From Nitrososphaerota archaeon (GTDB taxonomy: Archaea; Thermoproteota; Bathyarchaeia; Bathyarchaeales; Bathycorpusculaceae), in assembly GCA_031282985.1 (NCBI GenBank), contig JAITCR010000059.1:1-5939 (forward strand): a stretch of DNA of 5,939 bases, in the 5' to 3' direction. A program made the translations under genes and the position numbers. Below the pieces are notes generated by a model. It saw nothing but the letters and a program-made list of their open reading frames with translations, was not told the DNA's origin and made no database searches. The stretch's first letter is position 1; every line of letters starts with the position of its first letter. Positions 1-4,977 of this stretch are shown in pieces.

Positions 1-303
1 GAAAAGGTATTCGGTTTTCAAAGTCGCATCTTATGCATCGAATTGTCGTTGGGATGATTATAAACTTTTGGTTTTTTGGCAGAGACTTGCCGTTTCATTT
101 AATTTGAGGCATTACCGTTTTGTAGGATGAAAACTCTTGGGGTAGTAAACGCCATTGACAACCGGTTTTTGAGATGTATCTTACAGTGTTTACTAATTCG
201 CGTTTGTTGTGTTTTTGAAAATGTCTGCCTTTAATTGCACGCGTAAATATAGGTGTAATTACTTCCATTCTCTATCAGTTAAATCACTATCATACCTCAA
301 CAA
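1..303 (-). pseudogene. Decayed IS5-type transposase, N-terminal part, runs off left edge
   Basis: The minus strand encodes the start of an IS5-type transposase in broken pieces. From 303 one frame reads LRYDSDLTDREWK and stops with TAA at 261-259. The next frame takes over at about 262 (VITPIFTRAIKGRHFQKHNK, then RELVNTVRYISKTGCQWRLL and PQEFSSYKTV) and ends with TGA at 97-95, where the family usually has a Trp. This order matches the N-terminal domain of many IS5-family transposases (DUF4096 type): LTDxxW, then RELxNxxxYxxxTGCQWRxLP, then a x(S/P)(Y/W)KTV segment. One missing base near 262 explains the first break. The 5' end has only TTG codons (303-298), just after a TGA, where relatives have ATG. 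Sequence from 94 to 1 probably continues the gene but is too degraded to assign a frame. The catalytic DDE region would lie to the left of the window. Non-functional; family assignment is confident, subgroup is not. Confidence 0.8.
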
Positions 304-339
304 TCAAAACTCCAGCATAACAGCAAACTACACAGTAGC

Positions 340-364
340 TTTAAAATTTATTGAGGACAGGTTC
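340..364 (-). repeat. Possible terminal inverted repeat of the left IS
   Basis: Read on the minus strand from 364, the sequence starts GAACCTGTCCTCAATAAATT. Several IS5-family subgroups have ends that begin with a similar GAxCCTGTxC motif, and this site lies about 60 bp upstream of the transposase start, as expected for an IS end. The partner end lies outside the window, so this is a suggestion from position and resemblance only. Confidence 0.35.
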
Positions 365-500
365 TTATGCCCCCTTATAATGTGGTCAAAACAATATGTT
401 ATCATTCCAATATAAACACTCTCAAAATTCGAGAGCGGTCACTTTTAGCCATGTAGATGTTGTAATGATGCCTGTAAGACGGTTATAAGAACAAAATAAG
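365..500. other. Non-coding spacer between left IS and the 73-residue gene
   Basis: I see no gene on either strand. It holds a small hairpin CTCTC-7 nt-GAGAG at 419-435 and one copy of a 15-bp repeat at 457-471. The longest open frame overlapping it (209-415, plus) lies mostly opposite the IS relic and has no recognisable protein features. Confidence 0.5.
457..471 (+). repeat. 15-bp direct repeat, left copy
   Basis: ATGTTGTAATGATGC occurs here and again, in the same orientation, at 4825-4839. The two copies flank the intact gene set. The adjoining TGTAGATGTTGT (452-463) also recurs at 5001-5012, inside the right transposase relic. Whether this is an integration scar, an IS end or chance cannot be decided from the window. 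Confidence 0.6.
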
Positions 501-515
501 AAAAACCATTTAAAC
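501..515 (+). promoter_or_regulatory. Candidate archaeal BRE/TATA promoter of the 73-residue gene
   Basis: AAAAACCATTTAAAC combines an A-rich BRE-like stretch with a TATA-like ATTTAAAC box. A start site about 25 bp downstream (near 535) would leave a leader of some 35 nt before the ATG at 570, enough to include the GTGA ribosome binding site. Confidence 0.4.
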
Positions 516-569
516 CTATTTTACTATTATTATGTATCAATATTCATTTTTTAAGTGAAGTGAAAAAGC

Positions 570-791
570 ATGAATGAAAAAATGTCTGAGTTAACACAAA
601 CAGCACAACTTAAACCTAATCTGTCTCCACAAGTCCAAGAAGCTCTCACTATGTTAAACATACGTGTCAACGATTTACTAACTCAATTCAACACTATTCT
701 AAATTTACTTGTCAAAGAAAACGCCGAACTCAAACAACAAATAGAACAACAAAAAACAGCAACACAAACTGGGTTAAAAGCTCAAGCCTAA
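570..791 (+). CDS. Small coiled-coil protein of unknown function (73 aa)
   Basis: I do not recognise the family. The protein is soluble, with no signal peptide or membrane segment. Residues 1-25 are polar and Gln/Thr-rich. Residues 26-65 form a likely amphipathic helix or coiled coil with Leu, Ile and Val at heptad-like spacing, from LTMLNIRVNDLL through FNTILNLL to ENAELKQQIEQQ. The ATG at 570 is chosen over the one at 582 because AAGTGAAAAAGC directly precedes it; the same AAGTGAAAAA stands before the 61-residue gene of the fibre operon. Its core LNIRVNDLLTQFNTIL resembles LNVRMADLMDKMNSII of the 59-residue operon protein, so the two may be related oligomerising or adaptor proteins of one module; that is inference. 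It is transcribed alone, convergent with the adhesin gene, and followed at once by a T-rich terminator-like stretch. Confidence 0.75.
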   Translation: MNEKMSELTQTAQLKPNLSPQVQEALTMLNIRVNDLLTQFNTILNLLVKENAELKQQIEQQKTATQTGLKAQA

Positions 792-813
792 CTTCTTTTT
801 TCTTCCTTATTTT
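792..813 (+). terminator. T-rich terminator after the 73-residue gene
   Basis: The stop codon is followed by CTTCTTTTTTCTTCCTTATTTT on the coding strand, with a run of six T at 796-801. Runs of T on the non-template strand are the usual intrinsic termination signal in archaea. There is no GC hairpin. Confidence 0.5.
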
Positions 814-842
814 AAGTCCTGCTGAACTTTTTACGGAATAAC

Positions 843-852
843 TTTTTAAAAA
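843..852. terminator. Palindromic T/A run between convergent genes
   Basis: TTTTTAAAAA is a perfect 10-bp palindrome about 30 bp past the adhesin stop. It offers a five-T run on both strands and could help end transcription from either side. Confidence 0.3.
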
Positions 853-883
853 TTAGTGCCTATTCTGTTTTTCTCTACTTGTG

Positions 884-2206
884 TTATCTTTTTTTGAAGT
901 AACTAAACAAAACAAATATAGCAACACTTATTGTTACAAAGTTAACAACACAAATAACCAAAACATCCACTACACCAAAACCCCAAACAAACTGTCCGCT
1001 ATCACCCTTAGATGAACTACCATTTTCATCAGATGGATTGCTACTTCCATATGATGATCCATCATTAGGGGAATTGTCATTGCCATCCGACGAGTTGCCA
1101 TTATCACCGGGGTACACATTATTACCTTTATTTGCGGCAGTGTTGTCAGAGATCACTCCACCTTGTCTGTTAAATACATAATTATTGTACACGCCACCAC
1201 CCAAAGTAGCTGTGTTACCCGTAATTTCACCGCCTGACATAGTAAAAACATCATATTTGTGATATACACCACCGCCCTCCTCAGCCGAATTACTGGAAAT
1301 CATGCCGTCTGACATCACAAAAGGATCTGGACCAGCATTATATACACCACCACCCTGCTTGAAAGCGATGTTACCCGAAATCGTACCGCCCGACAAAGTA
1401 AACCCGCCATAAATTATACTTACGCCACCACCAAAATTGGCTATGTTACCAGAAATAGTGCCGCCAGACATAGTAAAATTACTAGGATAGTAGAGATGCA
1501 CGCCACCACCACAACTACCAGCGGTGTTGCCTGAAATCTCGCCCCCTGACATAATAAAAGTGCCATAATTATCTACACCACCGCCATCTTTATCCGCTAT
1601 GTTATCTGTAATTTTGCCACCCGACATAACAAAAGTGCCACTATTGCTGATTATTACTCCCCCACCACTAAAAGTAGCATTATCAGCTATGTTGCCTGAA
1701 ATTTCACCATTATACAAGTAAAGCATACCGCCACCATGCATAATATACACTCCGCAACCAGTAACGCCATTTTTGTGAGTTACACTAACACCATCAAGTC
1801 TTAACACTCCACCACCCTCAACAACAATAGTACATGTATCAACTGCACCAATTAACTTGTAAAATCCATTTTCACTTTTGCCTGTCAGGGTGATATCTTT
1901 GTTAGCTGGAATAATAAGTGTAGAACTGTAGGAATTAATACTAGTATAGCTACAGTGGGTTAGTGTAATATCATTGGTTATTGTGATAACCGCGGATCTA
2001 TTAGTGGGTGCGTTGTTAATGGCATTTTTAAGTTCGTCTTCATTTTTAACCTGTATAGCACTATCCAAAGAAACTCCAATAGCACTATCAATAACTACGT
2101 ATACAAATAAAGAAGAAACCAACACCACAACTAACAAAGTGACCAAACGCAAAGACCTACAAGAAACACCAAACACAACAACCACGCCCATACAACCGCC
2201 AATCAT
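884..2206 (-). CDS. Membrane-anchored beta-helix adhesin-like surface protein
   Basis: A probable cell-surface protein of 440 residues. Residues 18-45 are strongly hydrophobic (signal peptide or N-terminal anchor). Residues 55-160 contain beta-strand-rich sequence ending in an incomplete repeat. Residues 161-357 hold about eight copies of a 23-30 residue repeat of the form FxMSGGxISGNxAxxGGGVY, typical of right-handed parallel beta-helix adhesins found in methanogens, other archaea and many bacteria. Residues 366-405 are a low-complexity Ser/Asn/Asp/Gly linker, the usual wall-spanning stalk. Residues 410-436 are a second hydrophobic segment followed by KKR, so the repeat domain should face outward with a short cytoplasmic tail. 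The likely role is attachment to a surface, polymer or partner cell; no enzymatic motif is visible. The start is uncertain: ATG 2206 is the longest, but a TATA-like box at 2220-2227 favours the ATG at 2191 (residue 6), on a nearly leaderless mRNA. It follows the fibre operon on the same strand after 87 bp. Confidence 0.88.
   Translation of the reverse strand: MIGGCMGVVVVFGVSCRSLRLVTLLVVVLVSSLFVYVVIDSAIGVSLDSAIQVKNEDELKNAINNAPTNRSAVITITNDITLTHCSYTSINSYSSTLIIPANKDITLTGKSENGFYKLIGAVDTCTIVVEGGGVLRLDGVSVTHKNGVTGCGVYIMHGGGMLYLYNGEISGNIADNATFSGGGVIISNSGTFVMSGGKITDNIADKDGGGVDNYGTFIMSGGEISGNTAGSCGGGVHLYYPSNFTMSGGTISGNIANFGGGVSIIYGGFTLSGGTISGNIAFKQGGGVYNAGPDPFVMSDGMISSNSAEEGGGVYHKYDVFTMSGGEITGNTATLGGGVYNNYVFNRQGGVISDNTAANKGNNVYPGDNGNSSDGNDNSPNDGSSYGSSNPSDENGSSSKGDSGQFVWGFGVVDVLVICVVNFVTISVAIFVLFSYFKKR
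1136..1726 (-). repeat. Eight tandem beta-helix repeats in the adhesin gene
   Basis: These bases encode residues 161-357, about eight degenerate units of roughly 70-90 bp. The most conserved part encodes MSGG(E/T/K)I(S/T)(G/D)N, with variants LSGG, MSDG and RQGG. Imperfect DNA-level repeats such as these can gain or lose units by slippage or recombination. Confidence 0.85.
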
Positions 2207-2217
2207 AACTATGTAAC

Positions 2218-2230
2218 ACTATAAATATTG
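2218..2230 (-). promoter_or_regulatory. Candidate TATA box of the adhesin gene
   Basis: On the minus strand the sequence CAATATTTATAGT contains a TATA-like TTTATA at 2225-2220. Archaeal transcripts normally start about 25 bp past the box, here near 2197. That lies downstream of the ATG at 2206 but just ahead of the ATG at 2191. Confidence 0.4.
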
Positions 2231-2293
2231 AAAACATTTGGCACTTATTATCCGATTCTTGAACAGTACACACATTATCACAATCATTATTTT

Positions 2294-2473
2294 TTAACGC
2301 CCCTCGTTGGGGTATTGTATATTGTCAAGTTTTGCCCACAACGCCATCCAGCCACCAACCTTAATTATGCTGTTCATTTTATCCATTAAATCTGCCATAC
2401 GAACATTTAGTCTACCCATAAGTTTGCTGCACAACAGGCAAAAACTCGATTTTGTTTTTTGCAGCGCACTCAT
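2294..2473 (-). CDS. Third gene of the fibre operon, 59-aa protein of unknown function
   Basis: A short gene that a 60-residue cutoff would miss. Its ATG (2473-2471) overlaps the TGA of the 61-residue gene (2472-2470) as ATGA, the classic arrangement for translational coupling, and GTGATGTGA lies about 9-17 nt ahead of the start. The product begins MSALQKTKSSFCLLCSKLMG and has one CxxC (residues 12-15). A helical middle, LNVRMADLMDKMNSII, is followed by an aromatic, hydrophobic stretch around GGWMALWAKL, and it ends NIQYPNEGR. That stretch is too short for a clear membrane span, though membrane association is possible. The helical middle resembles the core of the 73-residue protein encoded at 570-791. 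I do not recognise a family. Its place after the fibre gene suggests a fibre partner or assembly helper, but this is inference. Confidence 0.75.
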   Translation of the reverse strand: MSALQKTKSSFCLLCSKLMGRLNVRMADLMDKMNSIIKVGGWMALWAKLDNIQYPNEGR

Positions 2474-2655
2474 TTATTTTTCACATCACGAATGAGTACA
2501 ATCATATCGTTTAGAGGGTCAATTGCTAGCACATGCCAACCTTCCGGATTAGGAAGGCTGGCAATATGCTGATTTATTAAGGCACTCAAGTTTACAGAAT
2601 TGGTTTCGCAAACTGAACGCTTAGTTTCAGGGGTTTGTTGAGGTTGTGTACTCAT
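2470..2655 (-). CDS. Second gene of the fibre operon, 61-aa protein of unknown function
   Basis: A small soluble protein in the same operon as the tail-fibre-like gene, 18 bp downstream of it. GGAAGTGA precedes the ATG by five A residues, a good archaeal ribosome binding site that fixes the start. Residues 1-20 are polar (MSTQPQQTPETKRSVCETNS). Residues 21-35 could form a helix, and residues 36-57 read like a small beta unit (EGWHVLAIDPLNDMIVLIRD). There is one Cys and no membrane segment. I do not recognise the family. Genes in this position, just after a fibre gene, are often fibre chaperones or attachment proteins in tailed viruses; that role is inferred from position alone. Its stop overlaps the start of the 59-residue gene. 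Confidence 0.75.
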   Translation of the reverse strand: MSTQPQQTPETKRSVCETNSVNLSALINQHIASLPNPEGWHVLAIDPLNDMIVLIRDVKNK

Positions 2656-2673
2656 TTTTTCACTTCCAAAGAT

Positions 2674-4761
2674 TTATACAGCAATCCAACAGAATGTTAC
2701 ACCAACAGGAGTACCTAAGCTAGATCCTGAACCGCCACCAGCATTTTCAGTGTACAGATCAGTTGATGTTGCCGCATTTTGATACATTGTCATTGTGCTA
2801 CCTATACTCTGAGGTGTACCGTTTTGTAACCGTAGAACAGTTTCACGCATATAAGTTGGCATTTGACTAAACGTGTGAGTGTGACTTGTAATACCTGTAG
2901 TACCAGCAACGCTGTGACGGTGATTAGTACTTGTTGAACCTGTATTGCCATTACCATGAGTATGACTACCGCCATTGTTAGTGACATTGTTGCTAACAAA
3001 ATATTCAACATACGTATGCGTATGACTTGTACCAGCGGTTGCGGGACCTGTATTCATTGTACTGTTACTGTGGGTTATACCATGAGTGTGATCACCAACA
3101 CTGGCTATACTGTGATTGTGATTGACATCTTGGTAGTCAGTATATGCAGAATAAGTATGTGCGTGGTTATTCTCTGTAGCTATTGATATTGGGTTTGTCA
3201 CTGTTGCGTATACGTGACCAATTTTATGTTGATGATTAACGGAGTCAGCAATAGAGGCACGTACAGTAAAGTTGGTGTTAGTGCGATTAGTGATAACTAG
3301 GCTTATCGTACGTCCTGTTGAGTCAATTGGTGTACATGTGACAATTGGTAGTGTGCCTGATGGAAGCGGTGTTGGAAGAGAAACAGTTATTTGACCTGTT
3401 GTGGCATTAGTTGTGTCAGTACCTTTTTGTACTCCACCAGCACCACCACTAGGTGTCTGCCATGTGGGTGCTGCCCCACCAGTACTTGTTAATACTTGAC
3501 CACTAGTACCTGAACTACCAGTACCATCCAACAGAGTGCTCTTAAGCTGTATTCCGCTTGTGTTGGGCAGTTTTTCCAACCACTCAGCGTATAGCCCCTT
3601 CGCTCGGATAGGTATGAAGGGACTTGGGCTTAAAAATTCTCGGAAGTCTACTGTATGGTAACCATCTTCACTACTATATATTGTTGGGTTCTGATAGCTG
3701 CCGAGCCATTGTCGGTATTGCCCAGCGTGAAGCACAATTGCACCTTCAATGCTGTTTAGCATGCCGTTAATAAAGAGGTCTTTTCGTACAACGAAATGGT
3801 GAGAACAAGCGATTCCAGTATTTGGCTGGGTGATGTCTGTGTCAAAGTTAACTTGAAACAGGCTTACTGTTAATGCTTGACCACCTAAACCAGGTATGTT
3901 GCTTGCAAATTTGAGGGCTGCACTATTGGGAGTGTTAAAATTCCAAGGACCACCCGCCTCCTGACGCATGAACTGGATAATTGTCAGCCAGTTCACAAGA
4001 TCGAATGGGTTGCTGCGGATTTCAATAAATTGCATGGTATCTGATGGTGCGGTCGCTACCGCATTAAGATACATGTTGCCTTTCAAGTGTATAAAAGGCA
4101 CATTATTCCAATCACAAGCACAGCCACCGCCTCCACTATTTGTTGAGCCGATAACAGAGAAGTATAAATCAACATTGTTGTTGTTTGCCCAGACATTGTT
4201 TCGGAATCTAACGGAGTTTAATGCAGTTTCCACATTGGAATAGTATGTCCACATATAGTTGGTTGTGTTAAGGGCGCCTGAAGTTGCAACTACACACACA
4301 AAATAATTTGTGCCCTGTTGGACTTGAAAAGTTCCATCAAACGTAAAAGGAATCTCTAAATTACCTGAATTAGTCATCGCTAAAATTTCATTCCAAGTTA
4401 CAGGCGCAGAAATCGCAAGCGGGCTACCTGTAGGCAAATAAGGCAAAGATCCAGAAGCTGCATATATGCGAGCTTCAAAAGTAGCATTTAATGATACATT
4501 AGTCTGCGAAATCATCCTAAACATCGCTGAAGTAACATACGCAGTAGCAGAGGCAGTAAAACCTTGACCGCTAGCAGAATAATAGTTTGTATCAGCAGGA
4601 TTAGACGAATAAATCGCGATAGCATTAGGCGAATACACCGCACTAGCTGCAATAAGCACACTTGCCCTCGAACCACCACTATTGTTGCTGTTATTTGATG
4701 TAGTGCTTTGGGGTACCTCGCGAGGTTTCTCGGTTTCTTCAGGAAGCACAATCTTCACCAC
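2674..4761 (-). CDS. Phage tail-fibre-like protein with eight His-X-His motifs (695 aa)
   Basis: Probably a trimeric receptor-binding fibre. Residues 1-35 are hydrophilic, with no signal peptide; only a short apolar stretch (33-43) follows. Residues 45-205 form a beta-sandwich-like region rich in Ser, Thr, Asn and Tyr, similar to domains at the ends of viral and surface proteins. Residues 214-216 (CAC) open a central domain I do not recognise (214-410). Residues 416-437 carry GTSGQVLTS...APTWQ, a linker common in phage tail fibres. Residues 455-505 resemble a beta domain seen in tail proteins (PIVTCTPIDSTGR...NFTVRA). Residues 510-629 contain eight HxH motifs (starting at 510, 533, 548, 558, 580, 600, 614 and 627). 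In T4 gp37, such motifs from three chains bind iron ions along the needle-like tip. Residues 630-695 cap it, ending CWIAV, with no membrane anchor. The start is GTG at 4761, chosen because GGAGG (4775-4771) lies nine bases upstream. It leads an operon with the 61- and 59-residue genes. Particle type is unknown: no capsid, terminase or baseplate gene is visible. Confidence 0.85.
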   Translation of the reverse strand: MVKIVLPEETEKPREVPQSTTSNNSNNSGGSRASVLIAASAVYSPNAIAIYSSNPADTNYYSASGQGFTASATAYVTSAMFRMISQTNVSLNATFEARIYAASGSLPYLPTGSPLAISAPVTWNEILAMTNSGNLEIPFTFDGTFQVQQGTNYFVCVVATSGALNTTNYMWTYYSNVETALNSVRFRNNVWANNNNVDLYFSVIGSTNSGGGGCACDWNNVPFIHLKGNMYLNAVATAPSDTMQFIEIRSNPFDLVNWLTIIQFMRQEAGGPWNFNTPNSAALKFASNIPGLGGQALTVSLFQVNFDTDITQPNTGIACSHHFVVRKDLFINGMLNSIEGAIVLHAGQYRQWLGSYQNPTIYSSEDGYHTVDFREFLSPSPFIPIRAKGLYAEWLEKLPNTSGIQLKSTLLDGTGSSGTSGQVLTSTGGAAPTWQTPSGGAGGVQKGTDTTNATTGQITVSLPTPLPSGTLPIVTCTPIDSTGRTISLVITNRTNTNFTVRASIADSVNHQHKIGHVYATVTNPISIATENNHAHTYSAYTDYQDVNHNHSIASVGDHTHGITHSNSTMNTGPATAGTSHTHTYVEYFVSNNVTNNGGSHTHGNGNTGSTSTNHRHSVAGTTGITSHTHTFSQMPTYMRETVLRLQNGTPQSIGSTMTMYQNAATSTDLYTENAGGGSGSSLGTPVGVTFCWIAV
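2875..3234 (-). other. His-X-His metal-binding needle segment of the fibre gene
   Basis: Encodes residues 510-629. The eight pairs are HQH, HAH, HNH, HTH, HTH, HTH, HRH and HTH, separated by 10-23 residues rich in Thr, Asn, Gly and Ser. Three chains side by side would give six His per metal site. Metal binding is inferred from T4 gp37, not shown here. Confidence 0.7.
3451..3516 (-). other. Tail-fibre linker motif GTSGQVLTS...PTWQ
   Basis: Encodes residues 416-437. The pattern GTSGQVLTSxGxxAPTWQ recurs in many phage tail fibres and host-recognition proteins just before a C-terminal receptor-binding part. It is the strongest single clue that the protein is virus-derived. Confidence 0.7.
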
Positions 4762-4770
4762 TATAATGCC

Positions 4771-4775
4771 CCTCC
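4771..4775 (-). promoter_or_regulatory. Shine-Dalgarno GGAGG deciding the GTG start of the fibre gene
   Basis: GGAGG on the minus strand lies nine bases ahead of GTG 4761-4759. A second GTG follows directly (4758-4756) at twelve bases. The first fits the spacing better. Confidence 0.75.
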
Positions 4776-4824
4776 GTTAGTCAAGGTTGTTAAGCTGAAA
4801 CTGGCTGGGGTTTGTTTGAGTTCC

Positions 4825-4839
4825 ATGTTGTAATGATGC
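4825..4839 (+). repeat. 15-bp direct repeat, right copy
   Basis: ATGTTGTAATGATGC, identical and in the same orientation as 457-471. This copy lies in the leader of the fibre operon, about 65 bp ahead of the GTG start. Confidence 0.6.
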
Positions 4840-4892
4840 AAAGTTTGCTTACAACAGGAAACATTTGTACTTGAATACATAATTCTAGCACA

Positions 4893-4904
4893 GTTAATAT
4901 AAAA
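4893..4904 (-). promoter_or_regulatory. Candidate TATA box of the fibre operon
   Basis: TTTTATATTAAC on the minus strand is a good archaeal TATA-like box. A start about 25 bp on, near 4874, would give the fibre mRNA a leader of some 113 nt. It would exclude the ATG at 4880 but include the one at 4826. Confidence 0.4.
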
Positions 4905-4977
4905 CATAGCGCAACCTCAAATTATGGTGTTAAGAGCTACATAAAAACATATCCTCAAATCAGGCATTGGGACAAAA

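Larger units (their letters stand above)
4764..4977. other. Leader region of the fibre operon
   Basis: This 214-bp stretch holds the candidate TATA box, the second copy of the 15-bp repeat and the GGAGG site. On the minus strand a frame of 39 codons (ATG 4880 to TAG 4763-4761), or 21 codons from the ATG at 4826, ends in TAGTG and so overlaps the GTG start of the fibre gene by one base. The short reading (MELKQTPASFSLTTLTNGGA) could be a coupled leader peptide, but its composition proves nothing. I see no other gene. Confidence 0.45.

Noticed and set aside
2..130. Open plus-strand frame from the left edge that looks like a C-terminal fragment
   Set aside because: The minus strand of the same bases continues the IS5-type transposase containing TGCQWRLLP, which is the better explanation.
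209..415. 68-codon plus-strand frame
   Set aside because: It overlaps the transposase relic in antisense, has no ribosome binding site and no protein-like features.
419..435. CTCTC...GAGAG hairpin as a structured RNA or terminator
   Set aside because: A 5-bp stem with no T-run or adjacent gene end is too weak to call.
1136..1726. CRISPR-like array
   Set aside because: The periodic units are coding beta-helix repeats with no constant-length repeats or unique spacers.
2301..2317. CCCC-AACGA-GGGG hairpin near the end of the fibre operon as a terminator
   Set aside because: The stem is only 4 bp, it lies inside the last codons of the 59-residue gene, and no T-run follows on the minus strand.
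2802..4751. Several other frames inside the fibre gene (for example 2802-3011, 2956-3186, 3968-4243, 4512-4751)
   Set aside because: All are shadows of the long fibre frame, which has domain structure and a fitting start; their compositions are repetitive or hydrophobic by-products.
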